Source: JBNKHH01 sp050290245 (GTDB lineage Bacteria; Pseudomonadota; Alphaproteobacteria; Rhodobacterales; Rhodobacteraceae). From it: a DNA stretch of 64,000 nt. Both the position numbers and the translations under genes were made by a program. Shown here in pieces: positions 1 through 9,544 of the stretch (its first letter is position 1; every line of letters starts with the position of its first letter). The stretch spans positions 8,159 through 72,158 of the forward strand of contig JBNKHH010000055.1 of assembly GCA_050290245.1 (NCBI GenBank). The letters are read 5' to 3'. The notes beneath the pieces were generated by a model. It saw only the letters and a program-made list of their open reading frames with translations, had not been told where the DNA came from and searched no databases.

Positions 1-192
1 AACGGCCCGCAGGCCACAATCGGCAAGATCGTCGATGTGGACCTACCGCGTCCGCGCACGCGCAAAGCGCTTCTGGAGCACCCGGACTACTACAAATACC
101 GGCAGGACGTGCTCGACTTTCTCGAAGAATACGAACACGGCGCTACGCCAAAACCAAAGGCGTCCGCACCCAAGCCAATTGCGGCGGAGTAA
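1..192 (+). CDS. Nitrate ABC transporter ATP-binding protein, C-terminal end (partial)
   Basis: The reading frame is open from the first base to TAA at 190-192 and encodes the last 63 residues of a protein whose start lies outside the window. The visible part has the motif VDLPRPRTR followed by LLEHPDYYKYR and a DFLEEYEH segment, which is the characteristic C-terminal tail of NrtD/NasD-type nitrate/nitrite ABC ATPases. The Walker motifs are not in view, so the assignment rests on this tail and on the nitrite and nitrate reductase genes that start 4 bases downstream. It probably energises nitrate uptake at the inner membrane as the first step of this operon. Confidence 0.75.
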   Translation, partial: NGPQATIGKIVDVDLPRPRTRKALLEHPDYYKYRQDVLDFLEEYEHGATPKPKASAPKPIAAE

Positions 193-196
193 TCCC

Positions 197-2629
197 ATGA
201 CACAAAAACTGATAATCATCGGGGCCGGGATGGCCTCGGGCCGTGTGATTGAGCATCTGGTCGAAGATGCGCCCGGCACTTTCGATATCACCCTGATCAA
301 CGCAGAGCCGCGCGGAAACTACAATCGCATCATGCTCAGCCCGGTTCTGGCCGGTGACAAAACCTACGAAGAGATCGTCACCCATGACGACGCATTTTAT
401 GCTGAACACAAAGTGGCGTGCAAATTCGGCACTTGCGTCACGGGCATAGACACCGCTGCCAAGGCCGTGACCACCGATCAGGGCGAGGTCCTCAGCTACG
501 ACAAGCTGATCTTCGGCACAGGCTCCACCCCATTCATGATCCCGTTGCCCGGTCATGATCTGGAGGGCGTCATCGCCTATCGCGATCTGGAAGACACCGA
601 GCGTATGATGGCGCTGAAGCCGGGCGCGAAATGCGTGGTGATCGGCGGCGGGCTCCTGGGGCTTGAGGCTGCAGCAGGCATGGCGGCGCGCGGTGTGGAC
701 GTAACGGTGGTGCATATCATGGGCCACCTGATGGAGCGCCAGTTGGACGAAGCCGCAGGCTACCTTTTGAAAAAGGCGCTGGAGGCCAAGGGCATCACCG
801 TGCTTACCGCTGCCAACTCCAAGGAGATCGTTGGCGAGAACGGTCAGGTCAAAGCGCTGATGCTGGACGATGGCACCGAATTGCCCTGTGATCTTTTGTG
901 CATGGCGGTGGGCATCCGTCCCAATACGACCCTTGCGCAAGAGGCAGGCCTGGCTGTTGGGCGCGGCATCCATGTGGATGACCAGATGCAAACCTCCGTG
1001 GAGGGTATCTTTGCCGTGGGCGAATGCGTCGAACATGATGGCGCGCTGTTTGGCCTTGTCGCCCCGCTTTATGATCAGGCCAAGGTGCTGGCGAAAACGC
1101 TTCTTGGTCAAGACGCCGCTTTCAAACAGAAATCCCTGTCCACCAAACTAAAGGTCACAGGCTGCGATCTGTTCAGCGCAGGTGACTTTGCAGACGGCGA
1201 AGGGCGCGAAGACATCGTATTCCGCGATCCCAGCCGAGGCCTCTACAAACGCCTCGTGATCGAAAACGACCGGCTGATCGGGGCGGTCATGTATGGTGGT
1301 ACCGCAGACAGCAACTGGTTTTTCGGTCTGATCCAGTCTGGCGAAGACATTTCCGAGATGCGCGAAACGCTGATCTTTGGACCCGCCTACCAAGGGGGGG
1401 CCGTTGCGGACCCTCTGTCAGCCGTTGCAGCATTGCCGCCTGAGGCGGAGATTTGCGGCTGCAACGGCATTTGCAAGGGAACCATCGTTGACGCAATCAA
1501 CGCAGGCGCCACTGATCTTGGCGCAGTCCGCAGCACCACCAAAGCCAGCGCCTCTTGTGGCACCTGCACAGGGCTGGTGGAGCAGGTCTTGCAGGTCACG
1601 CTGGGCGATGACTTTCAAATGCCCACGGCACAGCCGATCTGCGGCTGCTGCGATCTGACCCATGAAGACCTGCGTCGCCTGATCAAATCGCAGGAGCTCA
1701 AGTCACAGGAAGCTGTCTGGCAGGAACTGGGCTGGAAAACGCGTAATGGCTGCCATGTCTGCCGCCCTGCGGTGAACTTCTACCTGCTGGCCGACTGGCC
1801 GCTCGACTATCACGACGATCCGCAAAGCCGTTTCATCAATGAACGCAAGCACGCCAATATCCAGAAGGATGGCACCTTCAGTGTCGTGCCGCGCATGTGG
1901 GGCGGGATCACCAACCCGACCGAGTTGCGCGCCATTGCCGATGCGGCTGAAAAATACGATGTGCCCACGGTGAAGGTCACCGGCGGTCAGCGGATCGACC
2001 TTCTAGGTGTCAAAGGCGAAGACTTGCCGGCGATCTGGGCTGATCTGAACCGCGCCGGGCTGGTGTCGGGCCATGCCTATTCCAAAGGCTTGCGCACGGT
2101 GAAAACCTGCGTCGGCACGGATCATTGCCGCTTTGGCACGCAGGACAGCACCGGGCTTGGCATCAAGCTGGAGCAAATCCTCTGGGGGTCCTGGACACCC
2201 CACAAGGTCAAGCTGGCCGTGTCGGGGTGTCCCCGCAACTGCGCCGAGGCGACCTGTAAGGATGTGGGCATCATCTGCGTCGACAGTGGCTATCAGGTGG
2301 GTGTCGCAGGCGCGGCGGGTATGGATGTGAAGGAAACCGAACGCCTGGTAGATGTCCCGACCGAGGCGGAGGCCATCGAGTGGACCACCGCCTTCGTCCA
2401 GCTCTATCGCGAAAATGCCAAATACCTGGACCGGCCCTACAAATGGGTTGCCAAGGTCGGGCTGGACTGGGTCAAGGAACGGCTCTCCGATGCGCACGAA
2501 CGCGCGCGGCTGGTCGATGCGTTCGAACTCTCGCAAAGCATCTATCGCAAGGACCCCTGGGCCGAACACGCAAAACAGGCCGATCGGTATCAGCCATTGG
2601 CCGATCTGACATTGGAGGCGGCAGAATGA
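197..2629 (+). CDS. nirB: Assimilatory nitrite reductase, large subunit
   Basis: NAD(P)H-dependent reduction of nitrite to ammonium in the cytoplasm. The 810-residue protein opens with a dinucleotide-binding motif (IIIGAGMASG) of the FAD/NAD pyridine-disulfide reductase fold. Two BFD-like [2Fe-2S] segments follow, with CGCNGIC near residue 418 and CGTC near 454, and a second pair near 480 (CGCC). The nitrite/sulfite reductase half-domains end with the sirohaem/4Fe-4S cysteines in CVGTDHC near 637 and SGCPRNC near 677. ATG at 197 was chosen because the N-terminal Rossmann motif begins there; longer upstream extensions would overlap the preceding gene. The stop overlaps the nirD start (ATGA), which indicates translational coupling. 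Confidence 0.95.
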   Translation: MTQKLIIIGAGMASGRVIEHLVEDAPGTFDITLINAEPRGNYNRIMLSPVLAGDKTYEEIVTHDDAFYAEHKVACKFGTCVTGIDTAAKAVTTDQGEVLSYDKLIFGTGSTPFMIPLPGHDLEGVIAYRDLEDTERMMALKPGAKCVVIGGGLLGLEAAAGMAARGVDVTVVHIMGHLMERQLDEAAGYLLKKALEAKGITVLTAANSKEIVGENGQVKALMLDDGTELPCDLLCMAVGIRPNTTLAQEAGLAVGRGIHVDDQMQTSVEGIFAVGECVEHDGALFGLVAPLYDQAKVLAKTLLGQDAAFKQKSLSTKLKVTGCDLFSAGDFADGEGREDIVFRDPSRGLYKRLVIENDRLIGAVMYGGTADSNWFFGLIQSGEDISEMRETLIFGPAYQGGAVADPLSAVAALPPEAEICGCNGICKGTIVDAINAGATDLGAVRSTTKASASCGTCTGLVEQVLQVTLGDDFQMPTAQPICGCCDLTHEDLRRLIKSQELKSQEAVWQELGWKTRNGCHVCRPAVNFYLLADWPLDYHDDPQSRFINERKHANIQKDGTFSVVPRMWGGITNPTELRAIADAAEKYDVPTVKVTGGQRIDLLGVKGEDLPAIWADLNRAGLVSGHAYSKGLRTVKTCVGTDHCRFGTQDSTGLGIKLEQILWGSWTPHKVKLAVSGCPRNCAEATCKDVGIICVDSGYQVGVAGAAGMDVKETERLVDVPTEAEAIEWTTAFVQLYRENAKYLDRPYKWVAKVGLDWVKERLSDAHERARLVDAFELSQSIYRKDPWAEHAKQADRYQPLADLTLEAAE

Positions 2630-2955
2630 GCTGGATCGACATTTGCGCCATAGATGATATCCCCGTTCGCGGCGCTCGCAAGCTGAAGACAGCTCTGGGA
2701 TGCATCGCGGTCTTCCGCACCGCAGAGGATGAGGTCTTTGCCGCCTCGGACACCTGCCCCCACAAGGGCGGGCCGCTGTCCGAAGGTATCGTACATGGCC
2801 AGTCGGTCACCTGCCCGCTGCACAATTGGGTGTTTGACCTCAATACCGGGCAGGCAAAGGGCGAAGACGGCAAGATCGCCACTTTTGCCCTGCGCATTGA
2901 ACGGGGCCGGGTCCTGATCGACGCGTCGCAACTGGCATCAAGGAGTGCGGCGTGA
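2626..2955 (+). CDS. nirD: Nitrite reductase small subunit, Rieske-type
   Basis: A 109-residue NirD-type partner of NirB. Unlike many NirD proteins it keeps a full Rieske [2Fe-2S] signature: CPHKGGPL around residues 44-51 and CPLHNWVFD around 64-72, so it should carry a cluster and pass electrons. The start codon overlaps the nirB stop and the stop overlaps the nasA start, so the three genes are coupled in one operon. The family role is to support nitrite reduction by NirB; electron transfer to NirB is inferred from the intact ligands. Confidence 0.92.
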   Translation: MSWIDICAIDDIPVRGARKLKTALGCIAVFRTAEDEVFAASDTCPHKGGPLSEGIVHGQSVTCPLHNWVFDLNTGQAKGEDGKIATFALRIERGRVLIDASQLASRSAA

Positions 2956-5585
2956 TGGACGGCTCCGGCCTGCCTGAAACGCGCTCGACCTGCCCATACT
3001 GTGGGGTTGGCTGCGGTGTGCTCCTGCGCCCGGACGGTCAGGGAGGGCTTGATGTGCGGGGTGATCCGGACCACCCGGCGAATTTCGGGCGGTTGTGCTC
3101 CAAGGGCTCTGCGCTGGGGGAAACGGTCGGGCTGGAAAGCCGCCTGCTTGCCCCGCGTGTGAACGGCCGGAACAGCGACTGGGACAGCGCCTTGCAACTG
3201 GTGGCGGACCGGTTTTCTCAAACCATCGCACAGCACGGCCCTGATAGTGTGGCCTTTTACGTCTCGGGCCAGTTGCTGACCGAAGATTACTATGTCGCCA
3301 ACAAGCTGATGAAAGGCTTCATCGGGTCGGCCAATATCGACACGAATTCGCGGCTTTGCATGGCGTCGAGCGTCGCGGGGCACAAACGCGCCTTTGGCAC
3401 GGACACTGTGCCCGGCACCTACGAAGACCTCGACGAAGCGGACTTGGTCGTTCTGGTGGGATCGAACCTCGCCTGGTGTCATCCGGTGCTGTATCAGCGG
3501 GTGCTGAAGGCGCGAAAGGCGCGGGGCACGAAAATCGTCGTCATAGATCCCCGCCGTACCGCCAGCTGCGATGGGGCGGACATGCATCTGCCGCTCAAGA
3601 TCGGCTCTGACGTGGCATTGTTCAACCGGCTCTTCGCTGAGATCTACGAACAAGGCGCGACCGGTGCAGCATTTCAGAGGCATACCAATGGCTTTGATGC
3701 AGCGCTTGCGGCAGCACGGAAAGAGGATTGTTCCGTCACAGGCTTGGACGAGGCGCAGATCAGGGCCTTTTGCGATCTTTGGGTTCGCACCGAAAAGGTT
3801 GTGACGATCTACTCACAGGGTGTGAATCAATCGATCAGCGGCTCGGATAAGGTCAACGCGATCCTCAACTGCCACCTTGCCACGGGCCGCATCGGCAAAC
3901 CCGGCAGTGGGCCTTTGTCTGTCACCGGCCAGCCGAACGCCATGGGCGGCCGCGAAGTCGGTGGACTGGCCAATATGCTGGCCTGTCACCTTGATCTGGA
4001 AGACGCAGATCACCGCGCCGCTGTCCGCGATTTCTGGCAGGCAGCGCACTTTCCCGATCAGCCGGGCCTCAAGGCCGTGGACATGTTCCGCGCCGTGGGC
4101 GAGGGCCGGATCAAGGCGCTGTGGATCATCCATACCAACCCCGCCGTTTCCATGCCCGAGGCTGATGCCGTGCGCGATGCTATCGCAGGCTGTGACTTCA
4201 CCGTGGTCAGCGACATCACCGCAGCAACAGATACGGCCCGGCTGGCAAATGTGATCCTGCCCGCCACGGCCTGGGCCGAAAAAGATGGCACTGTCACCAA
4301 CTCTGACCGCACGATAAGCCGCCAGCGTGCCGTTCTGCCTGCGCCCGGTCAAGCGCGGCCCGATTGGGATATTCTGGCAGAAGTCGGCAGGCGGATGGGC
4401 TATGGCACCGCGTTCGACTATGCCACGCCTGCGGAGATATTGCGCGAATACGCCGCGCTCTCTGCGCTTGGGGGGGCATTCGGGCGCGACTTCGACATCT
4501 CCGCACTCGCCAGCCTGACCGATGTGGATTACGCCGCCATGCTGCCGCAACGCTGGCCTTTGACCGCCACGCGCAAGGGTGGACGGTTTTTTGCAGATGG
4601 CGCTTTCTACCATGCCGATGGCAAAGCTCGGCTTGTGCCCGTCAGATGGAAAGCTCCGGCCGCGCGGACCGAGCCGCGCTTCCCCTTCCGGCTCAATACC
4701 GGACGACTCCGGGACCAATGGCACACGATGACCCGCACGGCGCTTAGCCCACGTCTGTCCGCGCATTTGCCGGAACCCTTTGTGGATATCCATCCTGCGG
4801 ATGCGGCCAACCTGTCTGTTGGACCTGCCGATCTTGTGCGGCTTTCCAGCCCGACCGGCACCGCGATCCTGCGGGCGCGCATCACGGACGCTGTTCAGGT
4901 GGGGCAGGTTTTTGCCTCGATGCATTGGACCGGGGAAACCGCGCCATCCGCACGGATCGATGCGCTTGTTGCGGCGCAAACGGATCCGGTGTCCGGCCAG
5001 CCGGAAAGCAAAGCAAGCGTGGTAGCTGTCGAACGGCTGGAGGCGTCCTGGTATGGGTTCGCCGTGTCGCGTGGCTCCCTTACACCCAGCTGCGCTTACT
5101 GGGCGCAGGCCCGCACAAACACCGGGTATCGCGCGGAACTGGCTGGTCTGGAAAAGATTGCGGATTGGGAAGCCGAGGCGCGCCGGTTGTTCGGAGCGCC
5201 CAAGGCTCTGGCCACAACGGTGACAGATGCGGCCCGAGGCGCGGCGCGTGTCGTTTTGCACGAAGATGGACTGGTTGTTGCGGCCCTTTTCGTTGCACGC
5301 CAGCCAATTGCCGTGATGCGCGACTATCTGACAGCGGTGCCGGGCACGCCTGGTGAGAGCGTGCTCACAGGCGCGCCGCCCGCTGATGTGCCCGATCCCG
5401 GCCCGGTGCTGTGTTCGTGTTTCGGCATCGGCATCAACACGATCGTCGCCGCGATAGAAAGTGGTGAGGCGCTGAGCGTCGATGCCGTCGGCGCGGCCCT
5501 TGGAGCCGGTACAAATTGCGGCTCTTGCAAGCCCGAAATTGCTGCCTTGCTTGACAGGGTCCTACAGCGTGAGGCGGCGGAATGA
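2952..5585 (+). CDS. nasA: Assimilatory nitrate reductase, catalytic molybdopterin subunit
   Basis: Two-electron reduction of nitrate to nitrite in the cytoplasm. The N-terminus carries the 4Fe-4S motif TCPYCGVGCGVLL with a fourth cysteine in GRLCSKGS, then a bis-MGD molybdopterin oxidoreductase core. The C-terminus ends in a BFD-like [2Fe-2S] domain (CSCFGIG ... GTNCGSCKPEI), as in NasA proteins that take electrons from a flavoprotein or ferredoxin. Length of 877 residues is normal. GTG at 2952 sits 7 bases after AAGGAG; ATG at 2955 is an equally possible start one codon later. It overlaps nirD upstream, and its stop overlaps the next start. Confidence 0.94.
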   Translation: MMDGSGLPETRSTCPYCGVGCGVLLRPDGQGGLDVRGDPDHPANFGRLCSKGSALGETVGLESRLLAPRVNGRNSDWDSALQLVADRFSQTIAQHGPDSVAFYVSGQLLTEDYYVANKLMKGFIGSANIDTNSRLCMASSVAGHKRAFGTDTVPGTYEDLDEADLVVLVGSNLAWCHPVLYQRVLKARKARGTKIVVIDPRRTASCDGADMHLPLKIGSDVALFNRLFAEIYEQGATGAAFQRHTNGFDAALAAARKEDCSVTGLDEAQIRAFCDLWVRTEKVVTIYSQGVNQSISGSDKVNAILNCHLATGRIGKPGSGPLSVTGQPNAMGGREVGGLANMLACHLDLEDADHRAAVRDFWQAAHFPDQPGLKAVDMFRAVGEGRIKALWIIHTNPAVSMPEADAVRDAIAGCDFTVVSDITAATDTARLANVILPATAWAEKDGTVTNSDRTISRQRAVLPAPGQARPDWDILAEVGRRMGYGTAFDYATPAEILREYAALSALGGAFGRDFDISALASLTDVDYAAMLPQRWPLTATRKGGRFFADGAFYHADGKARLVPVRWKAPAARTEPRFPFRLNTGRLRDQWHTMTRTALSPRLSAHLPEPFVDIHPADAANLSVGPADLVRLSSPTGTAILRARITDAVQVGQVFASMHWTGETAPSARIDALVAAQTDPVSGQPESKASVVAVERLEASWYGFAVSRGSLTPSCAYWAQARTNTGYRAELAGLEKIADWEAEARRLFGAPKALATTVTDAARGAARVVLHEDGLVVAALFVARQPIAVMRDYLTAVPGTPGESVLTGAPPADVPDPGPVLCSCFGIGINTIVAAIESGEALSVDAVGAALGAGTNCGSCKPEIAALLDRVLQREAAE

Positions 5586-6532
5586 GCCTGTCCGAGCATG
5601 TACGCATCCTTGGGCGCGGTCCCGGTCGATCCAGAAGCCTGACGCGGGACGAGGCGTTCAACGCGATGCGCCTCATGCTGTCTGGCGACGCTGCTCCTGA
5701 GGCCGTTGGTGCGGTGCTGATGCTTTTGCGGATGAAAGGCGAAACAGCCGATGAAATCGCGGGCTTTGCCGACGCTGCCGCGCAAGCTGCCCCAGATTTG
5801 CCAAGCGTGGACCTTGACTGGCCCAGCTACGCGGCAGGCCGCACAAGGGGGCAACCTTGGTTCCTGCTGTCGGCCAAGTTGATTGCGCAAGCGGGCCATC
5901 GGGTGTTGATCCATGGTTGGAATGGCCAGGATGAAAAGGTGTGTGACGGCCTCGGGCAAGCGGGCATTGGCGTGGCGCGAACCTCAGAAGAGGCCGCGCA
6001 CCTCCTGGAGCGCGACCGGATCGCCTACATGCCACTCGAAACCATGCATCCTGCCTTGTTCGGGTTCTTGAACCTGCGCGATGCCCTGGGGCTGCGGTCC
6101 TGCATCAATACGGTCTGCCGAATGCTGAACCCCGCCCGCGCACGCGCCAGCGTTCAGGGCGTTTTCCATCCGTCTTACCGTTTGCTGCAGGCGGATGCAG
6201 CAGCCCTTCTGGGCTGGGAGGCGCTGAGCGTCATCAAGGGCGGTGGCGGTGAGTTTGAATGTAACCCGGCGAAAGACCTGGCGGTGTTTGGCCTGCGTAA
6301 GGGCTCCGTTTGGGAAGAAACCCGCGGCGCGCTGCGCCATGACGCGGTCCGGCTGGCCGAAGCGAGTGACCTTGAGCTCAGCCAGCTGATTGATGGCGCC
6401 AGCCCGCCTGGAATCGTGACTGACATTGTCACCGGCACCGCAGCATTGGCCCTTGAAACCCTGGGACAGGACGACGCGCTGTACGCCGCTGAAACACTCT
6501 GGGCCGACCGCCTTTCGCGGCTTGCCGCTTAA
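5582..6532 (+). CDS. Glycosyl transferase family protein, TrpD/YbiB-like
   Basis: A 316-residue protein with the anthranilate phosphoribosyltransferase-like fold: an N-terminal helical part with DEAFNAMRLMLSGDA and an MKGETADEIAGFADA segment, and later a SVIKGGGGEFECNP loop. Typical TrpD glycine-rich PRPP motifs are not clearly present, so it is better seen as the YbiB-like nucleic-acid-binding branch than as tryptophan biosynthesis. It overlaps nasA by 4 bases and precedes cysG, a position often seen in alphaproteobacterial nas operons. Its role in nitrate assimilation is unknown. Confidence 0.75.
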   Translation: MSLSEHVRILGRGPGRSRSLTRDEAFNAMRLMLSGDAAPEAVGAVLMLLRMKGETADEIAGFADAAAQAAPDLPSVDLDWPSYAAGRTRGQPWFLLSAKLIAQAGHRVLIHGWNGQDEKVCDGLGQAGIGVARTSEEAAHLLERDRIAYMPLETMHPALFGFLNLRDALGLRSCINTVCRMLNPARARASVQGVFHPSYRLLQADAAALLGWEALSVIKGGGGEFECNPAKDLAVFGLRKGSVWEETRGALRHDAVRLAEASDLELSQLIDGASPPGIVTDIVTGTAALALETLGQDDALYAAETLWADRLSRLAA

Positions 6533-6547
6533 CTAGGAGACACGACC

Positions 6548-7975
6548 GTGAAAGCCTTTCCAATGTTCATCCGCACCACGGGTCGCCGTGTTGTGATTGT
6601 GGGAGGCGGTGAGCAGGCTGCACATAAGACGCGGTTGATGCTCAAGACCGATGCCGAATTGGTTTTGGTGGCAGAAACGCTGGAGCCCGAGTTGCAGGGC
6701 CTCGTGGATCAAGGCAGGGCCGTGCACGCGCGCACATTGGGCACGGCAGTCTTTGAGGATGCTGCCATGGCCTTTGTCGGGACAGGCTGTCCCGGACTGG
6801 ACGCAGCGGCGCATGCGCTCGCCAAGGCGGCGCGCTGCCCTGTGAACGTGGTCGATCAGCCCGATCTGTGTGATCTGACGACGCCGGCAATCGTGGATCG
6901 TGATCCCTTGGTTGTCGCAATCGGGTCCGAAGGCACTGCACCGGTTTTGACACGCGATATCAAGACGCGCCTCGAACAATTGCTGCCACAAAACATCGGT
7001 GGACTGGCCGCGTTGGCAGGGCGCTTGCGACCTTCGGTAGATGCACGCGTGCCCCGCCAGCAACGCCGCGCGCTTTGGGCATGGGTTTTCAAAGGGGGGC
7101 CGCGTGATGCCTGGGTCCGTGGGCACGAACGCGACAGCGCACGCGCCATCAAGGACGCCATCGCGGCAGGTGCTGCACCGAAAGATTCAGCATCCGGCCA
7201 TATAAGCCTTGTCGGGGCCGGTCCAGGTGCGCGTGATCTGTTGACTTTGCGCGCAGTGGAAAGGCTTCAGGAAGCAGACGTGATTTTCTATGACAGGCTC
7301 GTCGATGAAGAAGTCCTTGAACTGGCGCGCCGCGATGCAGAGCGGGTTTTTGTTGGCAAACATGTGGGCGCGCATGCTTGGCCGCAGGATAAGATCAATC
7401 AGATGATCGTTGCCGAGGCGCGCAAAGGCAGACGCGTGGTACGGCTCAAATCCGGTGATCCGGGCATTTTTGGGCGCGCAACCGAAGAGTTGGATGCAGC
7501 AAGAGAGGCTGGAATTTCGGTGGAGATGGTCCCTGGCGTCACGGCTGCGACAGCCGCAGGCGCAGCCTTGGGTACCAGCCTGACGGAGCGCGATGTGTCC
7601 GATGTTTTGATCCTGGCGACGGCCAGCGGCTCAAGCCTCGATCCTGAACCCAAAGCAACACGGCATTCCGGCCCCGGAACAACGACCGCAATTTACATGG
7701 GCGTCTCACATGCGTCACGTCTTGCGTCAGATCTGATGAACAAAGGTTTGTCGGAAAGCGCGCCGGTGCAGGTTGCCGTGGAGGTGTCGAAGCAGGGCCA
7801 GCTCTTGCTGGACACAACCTTGGGCGCGCTTGCTCAGGCATTGGCGGCAAAGAAAATAAAGGGATGTGCATTGATCGTTGTTAAGTGGCCCAAGAGTCAG
7901 GCAGCGACCTGCACGGCCCAAATGAATTTGCAGGCACGGATTTCCAGCTTTCGTTCACCAGTTGCGCACGGATGA
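6548..7975 (+). CDS. cysG: Sirohaem synthase
   Basis: Makes sirohaem, the cofactor of NirB, from uroporphyrinogen III. The N-terminal half has the Rossmann motif VVIVGGGEQAAHK of the dehydrogenase/ferrochelatase domain (residues about 12-150). The C-terminal half is a methyltransferase (SUMT) starting near residue 218, with VGAGPGARDLLTLRA, VRLKSGDPGIFGRA and VPGVTAATAAGA. Length 475 is close to E. coli CysG. GTG at 6548 follows an AGGAG sequence (6535-6539). The last 25 or so residues after ALIVVKW are not family-like, and the gene ends at the edge of an accessory region, but the SUMT core is complete. Last gene of the nitrate operon. Confidence 0.93.
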   Translation: MKAFPMFIRTTGRRVVIVGGGEQAAHKTRLMLKTDAELVLVAETLEPELQGLVDQGRAVHARTLGTAVFEDAAMAFVGTGCPGLDAAAHALAKAARCPVNVVDQPDLCDLTTPAIVDRDPLVVAIGSEGTAPVLTRDIKTRLEQLLPQNIGGLAALAGRLRPSVDARVPRQQRRALWAWVFKGGPRDAWVRGHERDSARAIKDAIAAGAAPKDSASGHISLVGAGPGARDLLTLRAVERLQEADVIFYDRLVDEEVLELARRDAERVFVGKHVGAHAWPQDKINQMIVAEARKGRRVVRLKSGDPGIFGRATEELDAAREAGISVEMVPGVTAATAAGAALGTSLTERDVSDVLILATASGSSLDPEPKATRHSGPGTTTAIYMGVSHASRLASDLMNKGLSESAPVQVAVEVSKQGQLLLDTTLGALAQALAAKKIKGCALIVVKWPKSQAATCTAQMNLQARISSFRSPVAHG

Positions 7976-8312
7976 AAACTTAGAGGCATAATGCCATATG
8001 AGTAAAACGTAGTATCCCGCTTGATAAGCAACCACTTCCCGCGCAAGTGGACATCCCGGAATGCACAAGTCTCACGGTCAGTGAACCCGAGCAGCTTTGA
8101 GTTTTGCAGGCGCTGCCAATAGCAGCAAAGCGGCCTGCGACCGCAGCATTTGTGTCGGCGGCTGGAAGTCGGCTCTGGGTCGGGACGTCTTGATCGCAAA
8201 AGGCGCATTGGCGACACGGGATTCCGCGCCGGGGCGAATGGAGTGGGCGGCGGAGGTGTTGCGCCGCTGCCTCCACTTGATAGGATTGCCCGGAGCACCG
8301 GAGCACCGAAGT
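7976..8312. other. Intergenic, no clear gene
   Basis: This 337-base stretch between cysG and the HNH-like gene has open frames only as shadows. No terminator with a T run was seen after cysG. The left end of the integrated element may lie here or further right, but no direct repeat of the tRNA-Asn fragment at 13421-13465 was found. Confidence 0.4.
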
Positions 8313-9164
8313 ATGGACGTTGAAAGCCCAATACCGCGGGCAGATCTTCTGGCGATGATCGCTGACCGGATTCCAGAGGTCTATCCGGACTATGGCATCA
8401 AGAAGACCGAGGCTCTCGCCGAACGGGTGTTAGAGGATCTGTATATCTTGGCGAGATGTGCGATCAGCAAGTGCCGTGTGACTTACACCGATGCGATCAC
8501 CCTTCGGGGCTATGGGATTAGGCAAAACGGCAGATGGCTGGATGACGTCTACAGCTTTGCAATTTCTCCTTTGGGCTTCCCTGATCTCACTATGTTGGTG
8601 GTGAACGCAGCCACCGGCAAGCCCAGTGAGGACGCCTTCGAGGCACGCCGAAGCAAGCTCAGTGAGATCCAGATCTCAGACGTCCCTCGGGAGCAGAACC
8701 GGTGTATTTGGTTCGATGCCTATGAAGCAGTGCTCGGACCGCTGGAGCCTATTCCAGAGGAATTTCACTACGCACGATCGCCGATGCCAGAGCCGCCACT
8801 GGAGGCCGAGATACGTCGGGCAGTCTTGAACGCGATCCAACGTGTGAATGGCGTCGGCAAGATGACCGTGAAGGTTGGCAAGGAGTACGTGGGCTCTGGG
8901 AACTACTCGGAGCTTTGTCTTCTGACGAGCCAGCTGCTGGATAAGCAGGAACGTCGCTGCGCTTTGACCGGCCAGCCTTTCGAGACGCGCTCGGCCGAGG
9001 AGGGCGGCGTCCAGGATGATCGAATGTCACTCGACCGGATCGACAACGCTCTCGGCTACTACGATGGGAACGTCCAGCTAGTGACGCAGTTCGCAAACCG
9101 CGCACGAGGGCAAATGTCGATCCAGGAAGCGCGGCGCCGACTCATTCAGTATGTGGAGCCTTGA
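8313..9164 (+). CDS. Hypothetical protein with HNH-endonuclease-like C-terminus
   Basis: A 283-residue protein of unknown function. The last 80 residues read RCALTGQPF ... SLDRIDNALGYYDGNVQLV ... NRARG, the layout of HNH/endonuclease VII-type nucleases (Cys/Asp-Arg-Ile-Asp, GY-x2-GNVQ, final Asn). The usual zinc CxxC pairs and the first His of HNH are not evident, so activity is uncertain. ATG at 8313 was chosen over upstream non-ATG starts; the ribosome-binding site is weak. It is the only plus-strand gene beside a minus-strand integrase module and may be cargo of the element. Confidence 0.55.
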   Translation: MDVESPIPRADLLAMIADRIPEVYPDYGIKKTEALAERVLEDLYILARCAISKCRVTYTDAITLRGYGIRQNGRWLDDVYSFAISPLGFPDLTMLVVNAATGKPSEDAFEARRSKLSEIQISDVPREQNRCIWFDAYEAVLGPLEPIPEEFHYARSPMPEPPLEAEIRRAVLNAIQRVNGVGKMTVKVGKEYVGSGNYSELCLLTSQLLDKQERRCALTGQPFETRSAEEGGVQDDRMSLDRIDNALGYYDGNVQLVTQFANRARGQMSIQEARRRLIQYVEP

Positions 9165-9287
9165 TCGCTCACATATCTGAACCGTCACCAGCGGCCGGTT
9201 TGGATAAGCTGCAACGCAGCGAGGCCCAGCCCAGCGAATGGCCGCATTGGGCCGATTGACGTCAAGGCCAGGTATTTCATCTGGAAT

Positions 9288-9305
9288 GTTTTCACCTGTG
9301 AAAAC
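9288..9305. repeat. Perfect 8+8 inverted repeat
   Basis: GTTTTCACCTGTGAAAAC is a perfect inverted repeat with a 2-base centre. It lies between the HNH-like gene and the direct repeats near the RepA-like gene. The shape resembles an operator or a partition-type site. No partition genes are in the window, so the role is open. Confidence 0.6.
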
Positions 9306-9462
9306 TTTTTTCACGCCGTTTATGAAGAGAAGACTGGGCGGCGGTTTCCAGTCTGGCTGCCCCTCGGAACTCGACCTGCCCCCCTATGCCTTTGGTGTGG
9401 GTGAAGCCCCGCCCAACGGGGCCGTTCACACCCTTATGGGTCATAGGGTGTGTGTTGCCATA

Positions 9463-9540
9463 GGGGTTGAAGGGGGAGTGAAGCGGGGGTTGAAGGCACT
9501 TGCGAACCCGGAGTGAATGGGGGTTGAAGGGGGAGTGAAG
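9463..9540. repeat. Two perfect 21-base direct repeats plus partial copies
   Basis: The identical 21-base unit, beginning GGGGTTGAAGG, occurs at 9463-9483 and 9520-9540. A partial copy lies at 9485-9497 (GGGGGTTGAAGGC) and a GGAGTGAATGG variant at 9510. The block directly follows the 3' end of the RepA-like ATPase gene. Upstream, CCCCTATG near 9381 faces CATAGGGG at 9459-9466 as an inverted pair. This arrangement suits a small replication origin or a regulatory array of the element; function is inferred from position only. Confidence 0.6.
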
Positions 9541-9544
9541 GCTT

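Noticed and set aside
7800..7975. CysG C-terminus that seemed replaced by insertion
   Set aside because: The SUMT core is complete up to ALIVVKW and total length is normal; the unusual tail alone is not proof of disruption.
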